Shown here one piece after another: positions 51,577 through 61,197 of a stretch of 64,000 nucleotides of DNA (within the stretch, counting starts at the first letter, position 1; the number at the start of each line of letters is the position of its first letter). Below the pieces are notes generated by a model. The model saw nothing but the letters and a program-made list of their open reading frames with translations. It was not told the DNA's origin and ran no database searches. Source of the DNA: Acutalibacter muris (GTDB lineage: Bacteria; Bacillota; Clostridia; Oscillospirales; Acutalibacteraceae); the NCBI RefSeq assembly GCF_002201475.1, contig NZ_CP021422.1, positions 3,534,001-3,598,000 on the forward strand, written 5' to 3'. The position numbers were made by a program, and so were the translations under genes.

Positions 51577-52203
51577 TTACTTGGAGTACAACTCGACGAT
51601 GAGGGTCTCGTCGACCTCAAGGTCGATCTCCTCGCGGGTGGGCAGCGCATCGACCTTCGCCTGTGCGTTGGCCGCGTCTACGTCCAGCCACTTGGGCACG
51701 GGCTTTGCGGAGTTCGCCTCCAGGACGGCCTTGAACTTGTTGCTCTGGCGGCTCTTGTCCTTAATGGCGACCATCTCACCTGGCTTTACAAGGTAAGAGG
51801 GGATATCCACCTTCTTGCCGTTCACGGTGAAGTGGCCGTGCACCACCAGCTGGCGGGCCTCGGCCCTGGAGCTGGCCCAGCCGCAGCGGTACACCACGTT
51901 GTCCAGCCTGCTCTCCAGAAGGATCAGGAGGTTGTCGCCGGCCTTGCCGGGCATATTGGTGGCCATCTCATAATAGTGGTGGAACTGGCCCTCCAGTACA
52001 CCGTAGAAACGGCGGGTCATCTGTTTGGCTCTCAGCTGCATACCGTACTCCGAGGCCTTCTTGCGGCCCTGGCCGTGCTGCCCGGGGGCATATGCCCTCC
52101 TTGAGATGGCGCACTTATCGGTGTAGCAGCGCTCGCCCTTCAGGAACAGCTTCTGCCCCTCGCGGCGGCAGAGCTTGCAAACGGCTTCTGTATATCTTGC
52201 CAT
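51577..52203 (-). CDS. rpsD: 30S ribosomal protein S4
   Basis: A 208-residue primary 16S-binding protein. The N-terminus has four cysteines (AVCKLCRRE and [10 protein letters not shown]), the zinc-binding C+ form. The S4 RNA-binding fold lies in the middle ([27 protein letters not shown]). In other bacteria S4 also represses the alpha operon; no leader is judged here. Confidence 0.97.
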   Translation of the reverse strand: MARYTEAVCKLCRREGQKLFLKGERCYTDKCAISRRAYAPGQHGQGRKKASEYGMQLRAKQMTRRFYGVLEGQFHHYYEMATNMPGKAGDNLLILLESRLDNVVYRCGWASSRAEARQLVVHGHFTVNGKKVDIPSYLVKPGEMVAIKDKSRQSNKFKAVLEANSAKPVPKWLDVDAANAQAKVDALPTREEIDLEVDETLIVELYSK

Positions 52204-52227
52204 ATTTTCTGTAACCTCCTAATGTTT

Positions 52228-52626
52228 TTACACGCGGCGCCTTTTGGGCGGGCGGCAGCCGTTATGGGGGATGGGGGTCACGTCTTTTATCATGCTCACG
52301 TCCAGCCCTGCGGCCTGCAGCGCGCGGATAGCGGCCTCGCGGCCGGCGCCGGGACCCTTGACGAACACCTCGACGGATTTCATTCCGTGCTCCATCGCCA
52401 GCTTCGCGGCGGTCTCGGCCGCGGTCTGTGCGGCGAACGGAGTGGACTTTCTGGAGCCCCTAAAGCCCAGCTCGCCGGAGCTTGCCCAGGAAATGGCGTT
52501 GCCCTGGGTGTCGGTGATGGTGACGATGGTGTTGTTGAACGTGGACTGGATATGGGCCGCGCCGCGTTCGATATTCTTACGCTCGCGGCGGCGGCGCACT
52601 GTACCCTTCGTGGTCTTTTGTGCCAT
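52228..52626 (-). CDS. rpsK: 30S ribosomal protein S11
   Basis: A 132-residue platform protein, ending in the conserved [11 protein letters not shown], with [30 protein letters not shown] as signature. It lies between rpsM and rpsD. Confidence 0.97.
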   Translation of the reverse strand: MAQKTTKGTVRRRRERKNIERGAAHIQSTFNNTIVTITDTQGNAISWASSGELGFRGSRKSTPFAAQTAAETAAKLAMEHGMKSVEVFVKGPGAGREAAIRALQAAGLDVSMIKDVTPIPHNGCRPPKRRRV

Positions 52627-52641
52627 TTTGTGAATCCCTCC

Positions 52642-53010
52642 TTACTTCTTCTTATTAGCCATGGTCTTGCGCGGGCCCTTGCGGGTGCGGGCATTGGTCT
52701 TGGTGCGCTGGCCCCTTACGGGCAGGCCCTTTCTGTGGCGCACGCCGCGGTAGCAGCCGATCTCCACCAGACGCTTGATGTCGAACGCTACGTCCCGGCG
52801 CAGATCGCCCTCCACGTGGCAGTTCTTGTCGATATAGTCGCGGAGCTTCGAGGCGTCGTCCTCGGAGAGGTCCCTCACGCGGATGTCAGGGTCGACGCCC
52901 GTGGCCGCGCAGATATTCGTGGCGGTCTTGCGGCCTATGCCGTAGATATAGGTCAGAGCGATTTCAATTCGCTTGTCTCTTGGCAGGTCGATACCGGAAA
53001 TACGAGCCAT
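52642..53010 (-). CDS. rpsM: 30S ribosomal protein S13
   Basis: A 122-residue head protein, [14 protein letters not shown] at the start and [18 protein letters not shown] in the basic tail that reaches the P-site tRNA. The ATG at 53010 gives the family's standard N-terminus; AAAGGA lies rather far upstream (about 13 nt), so an ATG 12 nt earlier (MVNN) is possible. A dispersed repeat occupies the gap before it. Confidence 0.96.
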   Translation of the reverse strand: MARISGIDLPRDKRIEIALTYIYGIGRKTATNICAATGVDPDIRVRDLSEDDASKLRDYIDKNCHVEGDLRRDVAFDIKRLVEIGCYRGVRHRKGLPVRGQRTKTNARTRKGPRKTMANKKK

Positions 53011-53052
53011 GTTATTGACCATTCCTTTCACTTGGTTTGTCGGGGATTAGGG

Positions 53053-53128
53053 TTTTTGCGCTTGCTTCGCTCGCGCCTAAGGCCGCGGGACGCTGTCCCG
53101 CACCCTGCCAGGGAGCACAGCCCCCTGG
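53053..53128 (-). repeat. Three-hairpin dispersed repeat, copy 3
   Basis: Minus-strand order: hairpin A (CCAGGG/CCCTGG arms, 53128-53108), linker CAGGGT, hairpin B (GCGGGAC agc GTCCCGC, 53101-53085), GG, then hairpin C (GCGC/GCGC arms, 53076-53058) and an A run. It sits between rpmJ and rpsM inside the ribosomal operon. Hairpin B keeps perfect pairing with a different sequence from copies 1 and 2. Confidence 0.8.
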
Positions 53129-53154
53129 ACCCCTCCCGCTTCGCGCCGCTCTAT

Positions 53155-53268
53155 TTAGCCCTGGCGCTGCTTGTGCTTGGGGTTCTCACAGATGACCATG
53201 ACCTTCCCCTTGCGCTTTATAATCTTGCACTTCTCACACATCTTCTTAACAGAAGGACGTACTTTCAT
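53155..53268 (-). CDS. rpmJ: 50S ribosomal protein L36
   Basis: A 37-residue zinc-binding large-subunit protein, reading [14 protein letters not shown] at the start and [10 protein letters not shown] at the end; ligands are Cys11, Cys14, Cys27 and His32 (C+ form). GAAAGGAAAG lies about 8-13 nt before the ATG. Correct place between infA and rpsM. A 144-nt gap containing the repeat separates it from rpsM. Confidence 0.97.
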   Translation of the reverse strand: MKVRPSVKKMCEKCKIIKRKGKVMVICENPKHKQRQG

Positions 53269-53324
53269 TCTGTCATCACTTTCCTTTCTGTCAGGATTGT
53301 CTCACTCTCTATGGCCACGGGCAT

Positions 53325-53543
53325 CTACTTTGACCGCCACGTTATCCGCCCCTTTGTCAGGTCGTAGGGCGACATCTCCAGCGTCACCTTATCCCCCGGC
53401 AGTATGCGGATGAAATTCATCCGCAGCTTCCCGGATATATGGGCCAGCACCGTGTGCCCGTTCTGAAGCTCTACCTGGAACTGTGCGTTCGGCAGAGCCT
53501 CCTTTACGACGCCCTGCACCTCAATTACGTCTTGCTTTGACAT
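53325..53543 (-). CDS. infA: Translation initiation factor IF-1
   Basis: A 72-residue OB-fold protein ([22 protein letters not shown] ... [10 protein letters not shown]) that binds the 30S A site. Located between the KOW gene and rpmJ, 3 nt after the former, the usual Firmicute position. Confidence 0.97.
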   Translation of the reverse strand: MSKQDVIEVQGVVKEALPNAQFQVELQNGHTVLAHISGKLRMNFIRILPGDKVTLEMSPYDLTKGRITWRSK

Positions 53544-53546
53544 ACC

Positions 53547-53813
53547 TCAAACCTCCGCGGGTATATTCTCTCTCTGCCCGCCCGCTTCACGCAGGGCGGC
53601 CCGAAGTTTACGATTGGTGGCAAGCGCCTCCTCGGAAAGCACCGTTAAAGTCGGGCTCAGATGCATAAGCTTTTTGCGCTTTGGCCGCTCAAGGGGCCTG
53701 CCCTTGCCGTCGGCCAGCACCGCCCAGGGGGGCTCTGTACTAAGCACCGCAAGCAGACTGCCCTGATCCCTTCCCGCCTTTGACCTTACCACCTGGCCGC
53801 GCTTGAGTTCCAT
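53547..53813 (-). CDS. KOW-domain RNA-binding protein (L14e-like)
   Basis: An 88-residue protein with an N-terminal KOW motif (GQVVRSKAGRDQGSLLAVL) and a basic stretch (RPKRKKLMHL). Small KOW proteins commonly lie between map and infA in Clostridia. It probably binds rRNA, but its function is not established. Confidence 0.88.
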   Translation of the reverse strand: MELKRGQVVRSKAGRDQGSLLAVLSTEPPWAVLADGKGRPLERPKRKKLMHLSPTLTVLSEEALATNRKLRAALREAGGQRENIPAEV

Positions 53814-53823
53814 AGCGCCCCCC

Positions 53824-54576
53824 TTACTCAGGCAGGGTCAAAATGACCGGTCCCTGGGGGGTTATTGCCACGGTGTGCTCAAAGTGCGCCGACAGGCTGC
53901 CGTCCTTTGTGACTACCGTCCAGCCGTCGGGCTTCACCTCTATCTCGCGCCGGCCCTGGTTTATCATCGGCTCTATGGCGATGACCATACCAGCCGTCAG
54001 TCTTACACCCCTTCCCGGGGTGCCGTAATTGGGGACGCTGGGGTCCTCGTGCATCTCCGCACCTACTCCGTGGCCGGTAAACTCTCGTACCACCGAGTAA
54101 CTGCGGGCTTCGGCATACTCCTGTACCGCGCGGCCCACATCGCCCACCCGATTGCCCGGCCGGGCCTTCTCGATACCTAAAAATAGGGACCGCTCGGTGG
54201 CGTCAAGAAGGGCTTTCGCCTCCTCACTTATCTCCCCGCAGGGGAAGGTCCAGGCGTTGTCGCCGTGGAAACCCTCGTAGTAAGCGCCTACGTCTATGCT
54301 GACGATATCGCCCTTTTTAAGAATGACGCTCTTCTTCGGTATGCCGTGGATGACCACGTTGTTCACTGAAATACACGCGCTGGCGGGATAGCCGTCATAG
54401 CCCAGAAAGCTGGGCTTCGCTCCCTCCGACTCTATATACTGCCGCACGAGCTTGTCGATCTCCCAGGCCGATACGCCCGGTTCCACCGCCTCGCCCGCAA
54501 GCCGCAGAGCCTTCTGGGAAATCCTCCCCGCCTTGCGCATCACGCTGAGCTCCCTGCTGGTTTTCAGCACGATCAT
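53824..54576 (-). CDS. map: Type I methionine aminopeptidase
   Basis: A 250-residue dimetal peptidase that removes the initiator methionine. Metal ligands are visible in SIDVGAYYEGFHGDNAWTF (two Asp), FTGHGVGAEMHEDP (His), IEPM (Glu) and the terminal FEHTVAI (Glu). The ATG at 54576 overlaps the adk stop (ATGA), giving translational coupling; a longer in-frame start inside adk is unlikely. Confidence 0.96.
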   Translation of the reverse strand: MIVLKTSRELSVMRKAGRISQKALRLAGEAVEPGVSAWEIDKLVRQYIESEGAKPSFLGYDGYPASACISVNNVVIHGIPKKSVILKKGDIVSIDVGAYYEGFHGDNAWTFPCGEISEEAKALLDATERSLFLGIEKARPGNRVGDVGRAVQEYAEARSYSVVREFTGHGVGAEMHEDPSVPNYGTPGRGVRLTAGMVIAIEPMINQGRREIEVKPDGWTVVTKDGSLSAHFEHTVAITPQGPVILTLPE

Positions 54577-55211
54577 GAAAGGTCCTCCAAGGCTTCCAAA
54601 ACCATCCTCGTAGTGTCCTCCACCTTGTCCTGTCCGTGCACTACCCGCAGCTTGCCCTGCTTGCTGTAATATTCCTTCAGCGGCTCGGTCTGGCTGTGGT
54701 AAACCTCCAGCCTTTCCTTCACCGTATCCGGGTGGTCGTCCTTGCGCTGAATGAGGGCGCCCGCGCAGCTGTCGCATACGCCCTCCTCCTTGGGCTGCTT
54801 ATACAGCACATGGTAGGAGGCTCCGCACTTCTCGCAGACGCGGCGTCCGGACATACGGGTCACTATATCCTCGTCGGCCACCTCAATATCCAGCACAACG
54901 TCGATATCCGCGCCCATACCATCCAGAGCCTCGGCCTGGGGGATGGTCCTGGGAAAGCCGTCAAGGATGAAGCCGTTCTTGCAGTCCTCCTCCTTGATGC
55001 GGTCCTTTATGATGCCAATTAGTATCTCATCGGGCACCAAAGCCCCGCTCTCCATATAGCTCTTTGCTTTAAGTCCCATCTCCGTGCCGTTCTTCAGCGC
55101 CTCGCGCAGGATATTTCCCGTCGAGATCGCCGGTATCTTTTTATTCTCACAAATTACTTCGGCCTGGGTGCCCTTCCCGGCCCCCGGAGCCCCTAAAAGG
55201 ATCAGCTTCAT
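54573..55211 (-). CDS. adk: Adenylate kinase, zinc-lid form
   Basis: A 212-residue kinase (ATP + AMP = 2 ADP). The P-loop is GAPGAGKGTQAE. FPRTIPQAEAL is the AMP/NMP segment. The lid carries four cysteines (CEKCGASYH and CDSCAG) that bind zinc, as in Gram-positives. It lies between secY and map. Confidence 0.97.
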   Translation of the reverse strand: MKLILLGAPGAGKGTQAEVICENKKIPAISTGNILREALKNGTEMGLKAKSYMESGALVPDEILIGIIKDRIKEEDCKNGFILDGFPRTIPQAEALDGMGADIDVVLDIEVADEDIVTRMSGRRVCEKCGASYHVLYKQPKEEGVCDSCAGALIQRKDDHPDTVKERLEVYHSQTEPLKEYYSKQGKLRVVHGQDKVEDTTRMVLEALEDLS

Positions 55212-55301
55212 ACCGATACATCCTTTCTTCTCTGTGGCAGATCCGGCGGCAGGAGCCTAATCTTTTCGGCACCTGCTCTGCCCTTCTGCCCAAATATCTG
55301 T

Positions 55302-56618
55302 TTAGTCCAGGAAGCCCTTATAGTGGCGCATCATCATCTGGCTCTCCATCTGCTTGACGGTCTCCAGCGCCACGCCCACGATAATTATCACCGACGTGCC
55401 GCCCAGGGACAGACCCTGCATATTGGTAATGTTGGTGAAGATAATGGGTATCAGCGCCACGAACGCCAGGAACAGCGCGCCAATGAGGGTCACCTTGGAG
55501 AGGATCTTGGCAATAAACTCTGCCGTGGGCCGTCCCGGACGCAGACCCGGCACGGTACCGTTGTTCTGTCTGAGGTTATTCGCCATCTCCAGGGGGTTGT
55601 ACTGGACGGACATATAGAAGTATGCGAACATGATGATCAGCAGGAAGTAGAGCACCGTATAGAGCCACCCGTTATTGGAGAAGGCGTCCATAAAGGCCTT
55701 GCCGAAGCCCTCGGTGGGGTTCCAGAAGAACTTGACGAACTGGGGTATGCTCAGTATGGCGCTGGCGAAGATCACCGGCATAACGCCGCTCATGGCCACC
55801 TTCACCGGCATATAGGTGCTCTGGCCGCCGTACATTTTGCGGCCCACTACCTTTTTGGCGTACTGCACCGGGATGCGGCGCTCCGCCTCATTCATAAATA
55901 CGATGACCCAGATGACCACCAGGAACAGGACGATAAACAGGGGCGCCAGCACCAGGTACTGGCCGCTGGTAGAGGGGCTCTCCAGCCCCAGGCTGAAATA
56001 CTGCCACACGCCGCCAAAGGTCACGGGCAGCCTTGCAACTATACCGGCAAACAGGATAATCGAGATACCGTTGCCGATGCCCTTATCGTTTATCTGCTCG
56101 CCCATCCACATGATAAGGGCCGTGCCCGCCGTAAAGGTCAGCACGATGACTATTCCCACAAAGGCCCCGGCAAAGCCGTCGGTCACCTTCACCACGCCCG
56201 CGTTGGAGCGCAGATAGAAATAGTAAGCAATGCCCTGTATGAGCCCAAGGCCCACTGTCACATAGCGGGTGATGGTGGCTATCTTCTTGCGGCCGGTCTC
56301 GCCCTCTTTTGAAAGGCGCTCCAGGGCCGGGATAGCAATGGTCAGCAGCTGCATAATGATGGAGCTGTTGATATAGGGAGTGATGCCCATAGCAAACAGC
56401 GAAGCATATGAGAACGCGCCGCCGGTAAGCATATTGATATAGCCCAGAGCCGAGTTGCTCTCGCTGGCGGTGTTCATCATCGCGGACAGCGCCGAAGCGT
56501 CCAGGAAGGGCACCGGGATAACCGAGCCGAACCTGAATACCACGATGATGAGAAGGGTGTAGAGCATTTTCCTCCGAAGGTCCGGGATACGCCAGGCATT
56601 TTTGATGGTGTTCAGCAA
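55302..56618 (-). CDS. secY: Preprotein translocase subunit SecY
   Basis: The main channel protein of the Sec translocon, 438 residues with ten membrane helices. Landmarks are the plug and helix 2a region after SASESNSALGYINMLTGGAF and the cytoplasmic loops RRIPVQYAKKVVGRKMYGGQ and GLRPGRPTAEFIAK. Starts 1 nt before the rplO stop region. SecG lies elsewhere, at 13128. Confidence 0.97.
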   Translation of the reverse strand: MLNTIKNAWRIPDLRRKMLYTLLIIVVFRFGSVIPVPFLDASALSAMMNTASESNSALGYINMLTGGAFSYASLFAMGITPYINSSIIMQLLTIAIPALERLSKEGETGRKKIATITRYVTVGLGLIQGIAYYFYLRSNAGVVKVTDGFAGAFVGIVIVLTFTAGTALIMWMGEQINDKGIGNGISIILFAGIVARLPVTFGGVWQYFSLGLESPSTSGQYLVLAPLFIVLFLVVIWVIVFMNEAERRIPVQYAKKVVGRKMYGGQSTYMPVKVAMSGVMPVIFASAILSIPQFVKFFWNPTEGFGKAFMDAFSNNGWLYTVLYFLLIIMFAYFYMSVQYNPLEMANNLRQNNGTVPGLRPGRPTAEFIAKILSKVTLIGALFLAFVALIPIIFTNITNMQGLSLGGTSVIIIVGVALETVKQMESQMMMRHYKGFLD

Positions 56619-56619
56619 C

Positions 56620-57060
56620 TCAGACCACCTCGGCTTTCCCGCCTGCGGCCTCTATCTTGGCCTTTGCCGCTTCGGAAAAAGCGTTTGCCTTGACCGTCAG
56701 TTTCTTCGTGACCTCGCCGTTTGCCAGCACCTTCAGGGCGTCGCCGCTCTTCTTGAGCACGCCGACCTCCATAAGAGCCTTCACGTCTACCTCGGCGCCG
56801 TCCTCAAAGCAGTTGAGGCTGCCCACGTTTATAGAGACTACCTCTTTGGCGAAGATATTGTTGAAGCCACGCTTCGGGATACGCCTCTGCAGGGGCATCT
56901 GGCCGCCCTCAAAGCCTGGGCGCATACCGTGGCCGGCCCTTGCCTTCTGGCCCTTATGGCCCTTGCCGGCGGTCTTGCCGTTGCCGGAGCCGTGGCCGCG
57001 GCCAATGCGCTTCGGGTCCTTTGTGGCGCCGGGCACGGCTGTAAGCTGGTTTAGCTTCAT
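56620..57060 (-). CDS. rplO: 50S ribosomal protein L15
   Basis: A 146-residue protein with the glycine/arginine-rich N-terminal extension ([20 protein letters not shown]) that threads into 23S rRNA. Between rpmD and secY. Confidence 0.97.
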   Translation of the reverse strand: MKLNQLTAVPGATKDPKRIGRGHGSGNGKTAGKGHKGQKARAGHGMRPGFEGGQMPLQRRIPKRGFNNIFAKEVVSINVGSLNCFEDGAEVDVKALMEVGVLKKSGDALKVLANGEVTKKLTVKANAFSEAAKAKIEAAGGKAEVV

Positions 57061-57081
57061 TTTAACGCACCTCCTTCAAGC

Positions 57082-57249
57082 TTATTCACTAACCTCTACC
57101 AAATGACTGATCTTATTTACCTTGCCCTTGGTCTGGTCGTTGTCGGGCTGCTCCCGGCAGTCTCCCACCTTGAAAAGCCCCAGGGCATGGGCAGTGGCTA
57201 TCTGATCCTTCTTGCTGCCGATAAGGCTCTTTATAAGCGTTACTTTCAT
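57082..57249 (-). CDS. rpmD: 50S ribosomal protein L30
   Basis: A 55-residue protein starting [20 protein letters not shown] and ending HLVEVSE, the short bacterial L30 form. GGAGGG precedes the ATG. It lies between rpsE and rplO. Confidence 0.96.
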   Translation of the reverse strand: MKVTLIKSLIGSKKDQIATAHALGLFKVGDCREQPDNDQTKGKVNKISHLVEVSE

Positions 57250-57264
57250 CTTTACGAGCCCTCC

Positions 57265-57771
57265 TTACAGTATTTCCTTGACCTGCTTGCCCCGGATGGC
57301 GGCCACCTCTTCGGCGGTACGCAGCTGGGTAAGACCGGCCAAAGTGGCCCGCACCACGTTGCACGGGTTATTGGAACGCAGGGCCTTTGTGCGGATGTCC
57401 TTAATGCCCGCGCTCTCCACAACGGCGCGCACCGGGCCGCCGGCGATAACGCCGGTACCGGGGGCGGCGGGCTTCAGGATAACCTTGCCCGCGCCGAACT
57501 CGCCCACTATCTCGTGGGGGATGGTGCTGCCGCGAAGGGCCACATGGTAAAGGTTCTTTTTGGCGTCCTCAATGCCCTTGCGGATGGCGTCAGGCACCTC
57601 GGCGGCCTTGCCAATGCCAAAGCCCACCGTGCCGTTGCCGTCGCCCACCACCACCAGGGCGGAGAATTTCATGACGCGGCCGCCCTTAACGGTCTTTGAT
57701 ACGCGGTTTATGGCCACGACGCGCTCCTGCATCTCTACGCCGTTCGGGTCAAAATTCCTCTCACTAGCCAA
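57265..57771 (-). CDS. rpsE: 30S ribosomal protein S5
   Basis: A 168-residue protein; double-stranded RNA-binding N-half ([24 protein letters not shown]) and C-half with [18 protein letters not shown]. Normal length and place. Confidence 0.97.
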   Translation of the reverse strand: MASERNFDPNGVEMQERVVAINRVSKTVKGGRVMKFSALVVVGDGNGTVGFGIGKAAEVPDAIRKGIEDAKKNLYHVALRGSTIPHEIVGEFGAGKVILKPAAPGTGVIAGGPVRAVVESAGIKDIRTKALRSNNPCNVVRATLAGLTQLRTAEEVAAIRGKQVKEIL

Positions 57772-57788
57772 ACTCTATTCCTCCTCGC

Positions 57789-58148
57789 TCAGAATTTCAG
57801 GCCGCCCTCGCGGGCGCCCTCGGCCAGCTCCTGCACGCGGCCGTGGAAGATATAGCCACCGCGGTCAAAGACCACGTTGCTGATGCCCTTCTTCTGGGCG
57901 CGCTCAGCGATGAGCTTGCCCACTCTCCGGGCTGCCTCCTTGTTGCCGCCGCTGCCCTCAAAGCCCTTTTCCACGGTGGACGCGGCGCACAGGGTTACCC
58001 CCGCCACGTCGTCTATCACCTGGGCATAGATATTCGCAGAGGAGCGGAACACGTTCAGGCGGGGCCTCTCGGCTGTGCCGGAGATCTTGCCCCGGACCCG
58101 TCTGTGCCGGCGCAGGCGCGCCTTATTGGTATCCGGTTTGTTTACCAT
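57789..58148 (-). CDS. rplR: 50S ribosomal protein L18
   Basis: A 119-residue 5S rRNA-binding protein with the basic N-terminus ([28 protein letters not shown]) and the terminal [24 protein letters not shown]. Confidence 0.97.
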   Translation of the reverse strand: MVNKPDTNKARLRRHRRVRGKISGTAERPRLNVFRSSANIYAQVIDDVAGVTLCAASTVEKGFEGSGGNKEAARRVGKLIAERAQKKGISNVVFDRGGYIFHGRVQELAEGAREGGLKF

Positions 58149-58206
58149 AGATTTTACCTTCTTTCATTCAACGCTTGTATACGTTTAGGCGGCCTTAGCC
58201 AAGGCT

Positions 58207-58755
58207 TTAGCCTTTAGCGCCCTTGCCGGCCTTGCCTTCCTTATGGCGGACATACTCGCCCTGATAGCGGATGCCCTTGCCTTTATAGGGCTCCGGCGGG
58301 CGCTTCTCCCGCACCTCGGCGGCAAACTGGCCCACCTTCTGCTTGTCAATGCCGGAGATAATGATGGTGTTGGCGTTGGGGGCCTCTATCTTGATGTCCT
58401 CATTCTCGCTCACCACTACCTGATGGGAAAAGCCCAGGTTCATCACCAGGTCCTTGCCCTGCTTCTGCACACGGTAGCCCACGCCCTGGACCTCCAGGGT
58501 CTTGGAGAAGCCCTCGGTCACGCCTACCACCATGTTGTGGATAAGCGTGCGGGTCAGGCCGTGAAGAGACCTGTTCTCCTTCTGGTCGTCCGGGCGGGTG
58601 ACCAGGATTTCGCTGCCCTCCTGTGCAATGCCCATCTTCGGGTTAAAGCTCTGGGAGAGCGTGCCCTTCGGCCCTTTTACGCTCACTTCGCTGCCGTTGA
58701 TCTTTACCTCAACGCCGGCGGGAATATTTATGGGTTTTCTTCCAATTCTCGACAT
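58207..58755 (-). CDS. rplF: 50S ribosomal protein L6
   Basis: A 182-residue two-domain protein, MSRIGRKPINIPAGVEV at the start and the signature PEPYKGKGIRYQGEYVRHKEGKAGK at the end. Between rpsH and rplR. Confidence 0.97.
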   Translation of the reverse strand: MSRIGRKPINIPAGVEVKINGSEVSVKGPKGTLSQSFNPKMGIAQEGSEILVTRPDDQKENRSLHGLTRTLIHNMVVGVTEGFSKTLEVQGVGYRVQKQGKDLVMNLGFSHQVVVSENEDIKIEAPNANTIIISGIDKQKVGQFAAEVREKRPPEPYKGKGIRYQGEYVRHKEGKAGKGAKG

Positions 58756-58774
58756 ACTCGACGCACCCCCTTCT

Positions 58775-59173
58775 TTACCAAATGAACGCCAGCACTTCGC
58801 CGCCGACGTTTTGCTGCCTTGCGGCCCTATCAGTCATGACGCCCTTGGAGGTGGAGACTATGGCCACACCCAGGCCCTTCATGACTTTGGGCAGCTCCTC
58901 GGCGCTGGAGTAGATGCGCAGGCCGGGCTTTGAGACCCGTTTCAGGCCCTTTATAACCGGCTGGCGCCCCTCGGCATACTTCAGAGAGATGGTAATGACC
59001 CCCTGCTTGCCGTCCTCCTTCACGGAGTAGTGCCGCACATAGCCCTCGTCCACCAGTATCTGGCAGATGGCCTTCTTCATGTTGCTGGCGGGCACCTCCA
59101 CTGTATCATGCTTTGCGGCCTGCGCGTTGCGGATGCGTGTCAGCAGGTCCGCGATGGTATCGGTAACTTGCAT
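58775..59173 (-). CDS. rpsH: 30S ribosomal protein S8
   Basis: A 132-residue 16S-binding protein, [20 protein letters not shown] at the start, ending in the conserved [23 protein letters not shown]8 is the usual autoregulator of spc operons in other bacteria; no target site is judged here. Confidence 0.97.
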   Translation of the reverse strand: MQVTDTIADLLTRIRNAQAAKHDTVEVPASNMKKAICQILVDEGYVRHYSVKEDGKQGVITISLKYAEGRQPVIKGLKRVSKPGLRIYSSAEELPKVMKGLGVAIVSTSKGVMTDRAARQQNVGGEVLAFIW

Positions 59174-59194
59174 GAACTTTTCCTCCTTCCTGTA

Positions 59195-59380
59195 TTACCA
59201 GCTTGCCTTCTTCACGCCGGGAATCTCACCCTTATAGGCGAGCTCTCGAAAGCAGATGCGGCAGATGCCGTACTTGCGAAGGTAAGCGTGGGGCCGGCCG
59301 CATATCTTGCACCGGTTATACTGGCGGGTGGAAAACTTCGCGGGCCTTTGCTGCTTTATCTTCATAGATGTCTTTGCCAC
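59195..59380 (-). CDS. rpsN: 30S ribosomal protein S14, zinc type
   Basis: A 61-residue type-Z S14 with the four zinc cysteines (CKICGRPH and CRICFREL), the short Gram-positive form. Between rplE and rpsH. Confidence 0.97.
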   Translation of the reverse strand: MAKTSMKIKQQRPAKFSTRQYNRCKICGRPHAYLRKYGICRICFRELAYKGEIPGVKKASW

Positions 59381-59395
59381 AAAATGTCCCTCCCT

Positions 59396-59938
59396 TTATC
59401 TCGTGAACGGGGCGCCCATCAGGGAAAGGAACTCCCGGGCTTCCTCGTCGGTGTGTGCCGTGGTCACAAAGCAGATGTCCATGCCCCGCACCTTGTCTAT
59501 CTTATCATAGTCTATCTCGGGGAAGATCAGCTGCTCGCGGATACCCATATTGTAGTTGCCCCGGCCGTCGAAGGAGTTGGGGTTTATGCCCCTAAAGTCC
59601 CTGACGCGCGGCAGGGCCACGTTGAAGAGCCTATCCAGGAACTCGTACATCCGCTCGCCCCGAAGGGTGACCTTCACGCCAATGGGCATCCCCTCGCGCA
59701 CCTTGAAGTTCGCCACGCTCTTCTTCGCTTTGCACACAACGGGCTTCTGGCCGGTAATTTTCATAAGGTCGCCCGAAATGGCGTCTATGGCCTTGGAGTT
59801 CTCCTTGGCCTCGCCGGCGCCCACGTTGATGACTATCTTGTCCAGCTTCGGTATCTGCATAACGGACTTATAGCCGAACTTCTTCATCAGCTGGGGGGCG
59901 ATCTCCGTCTTATACATCTCTTTCAGTCTAGCTGCCAT
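59396..59938 (-). CDS. rplE: 50S ribosomal protein L5
   Basis: A 180-residue 5S rRNA-binding protein, with [18 protein letters not shown] near the start and [29 protein letters not shown]. Normal length. Confidence 0.97.
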   Translation of the reverse strand: MAARLKEMYKTEIAPQLMKKFGYKSVMQIPKLDKIVINVGAGEAKENSKAIDAISGDLMKITGQKPVVCKAKKSVANFKVREGMPIGVKVTLRGERMYEFLDRLFNVALPRVRDFRGINPNSFDGRGNYNMGIREQLIFPEIDYDKIDKVRGMDICFVTTAHTDEEAREFLSLMGAPFTR

Positions 59939-59956
59939 ATTCTTCGTCTTCCTCCC

Positions 59957-60274
59957 TTACAGCGACTCGCCGCATTTTCTGCAAATGCGCTCTTTGGTGC
60001 CGTCCGCAAGGACCTTGTGGCCCACGCGGGTCGGCTTGCCGCAGCGGGGGCAGACCACCTGCACCTTGCAGGCGTAAATGGCGCTCTCCGCCTTGATGAT
60101 GCCGCCGGGCTCGCCCATCCTGCGGGGCTTCACGTGCTTCTGCACGAAGTTGGCGTTCTCTATGATGACCTTGCCCTCCTTGGGGCTCACCTGCATGACC
60201 TTGCCCTTCTTGCCCCGGTCGCGGCCGCTGATGATCATCACGGTGTCGCCGGTCTTTACGTGTACTTTATTCAT
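59957..60274 (-). CDS. rplX: 50S ribosomal protein L24
   Basis: A 105-residue assembly-initiator protein with a KOW motif at the start ([21 protein letters not shown]). Its C-terminus has two CxxC pairs ([10 protein letters not shown] and RICRKCGES), a zinc-ribbon version of L24. Confidence 0.97.
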   Translation of the reverse strand: MNKVHVKTGDTVMIISGRDRGKKGKVMQVSPKEGKVIIENANFVQKHVKPRRMGEPGGIIKAESAIYACKVQVVCPRCGKPTRVGHKVLADGTKERICRKCGESL

Positions 60275-60290
60275 ATTCGGTACACCTCCA

Positions 60291-60659
60291 TCAAAGCACT
60301 TCGGGGGCCAGCGACAGGATCTTCATATACTCCTTGTCGCGCAGCTCACGGGCCACAGGCCCGAAGATGCGGGTGCCCCTGGGGTTTTTGTCCTCACGGA
60401 TGATGACAGCGGCGTTCTCATCGAAGCGGATATAGGTGCCGTCGTCCCGGCGCACGCCGGAGGCGGACCGGACGATAACCGCCTTTACGACGTCGCCCTT
60501 CTTCACCACGCCGCCGGGCGCCGCCTTCTTAACAGAGGCCACCACCACGTCGCCGATATTGGCATACCTCCTGCCGGTGCCGCCCAAAACGCGGATGCAC
60601 ATGAGCTCCTTCGCGCCCGTGTTGTCGGCAACCTTGAGGTAAGACTGCTGTTGAATCAC
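60291..60659 (-). CDS. rplN: 50S ribosomal protein L14
   Basis: A 122-residue protein, [27 protein letters not shown] at the start and [20 protein letters not shown] at the end, standard L14. Confidence 0.97.
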   Translation of the reverse strand: MIQQQSYLKVADNTGAKELMCIRVLGGTGRRYANIGDVVVASVKKAAPGGVVKKGDVVKAVIVRSASGVRRDDGTYIRFDENAAVIIREDKNPRGTRIFGPVARELRDKEYMKILSLAPEVL

Positions 60660-60715
60660 AGTTTGTTCCTCCTTTTACTTGGCTTCATAAGCCACAGGCT
60701 CTACCGGCCCCTAAC

Positions 60716-60973
60716 TTATTTTGCCTTCTCGATGATCTCCACCAGCCGCCATCTCTTATCCTTGGAAATGGGCCTGGTCTCCATGATGCGCACGCGGTCG
60801 CCCACATTGCAGGCGTTCTCCTCGTCGTGGGCCTTGCGCTTCACGGTGCGCTTGATGATCTTGCCGTACATGGGGTGCTTCACGCTGTCCTGTATGGCCA
60901 CCACCACGGTCTTATCCATTTTATTGCTTACCACGCGGCCTACCGCGGTCTTTCTCATGCTTCTTTCGCTCAC
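60716..60973 (-). CDS. rpsQ: 30S ribosomal protein S17
   Basis: An 85-residue OB-fold protein with [19 protein letters not shown] and [30 protein letters not shown]. Confidence 0.97.
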   Translation of the reverse strand: MSERSMRKTAVGRVVSNKMDKTVVVAIQDSVKHPMYGKIIKRTVKRKAHDEENACNVGDRVRIMETRPISKDKRWRLVEIIEKAK

Positions 60974-60993
60974 TTCATTATCCTCCCTTCCCG

Positions 60994-61197
60994 TTAGGCG
61001 TTCCCGGCCTGCAGCTCATTCTCGCGTATAACTGTCTTCACGCGGGCAATGTCCTTCTTCACGGCCTTGATACGCATGGGGTTATCGAGCTGATTGATAG
61101 CGAGCTGGAAACGCAGGTTGAAAAGCTCCGCCTTTAGGTCGGAAAGCTTGGTATTCAGCTCGTCGGCTGTCAATTCTCTGATCTCTGAAGCCTTCAT
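60994..61197 (-). CDS. rpmC: 50S ribosomal protein L29
   Basis: A 67-residue helical-hairpin protein, [18 protein letters not shown] at the start. The ATG at 61197 overlaps the rplP stop (ATGA) and is preceded by GGAGGCG; longer in-frame starts lie inside rplP. Confidence 0.96.
   Translation of the reverse strand: MKASEIRELTADELNTKLSDLKAELFNLRFQLAINQLDNPMRIKAVKKDIARVKTVIRENELQAGNA

Noticed and set aside
50120..53367. Long plus-strand frames (about 400 and 380 residues) across rplQ-rpoA and rpsK-rpsM
   Set aside because: They are antisense to complete ribosomal and polymerase genes with perfect family matches; high GC makes long spurious frames common here.
59030..60403. Plus-strand frame of 457 residues across rpsH-rplN
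   Set aside because: It spans five well-defined ribosomal genes on the other strand, has leucine/alanine/histidine-rich shadow composition and no ribosome site.
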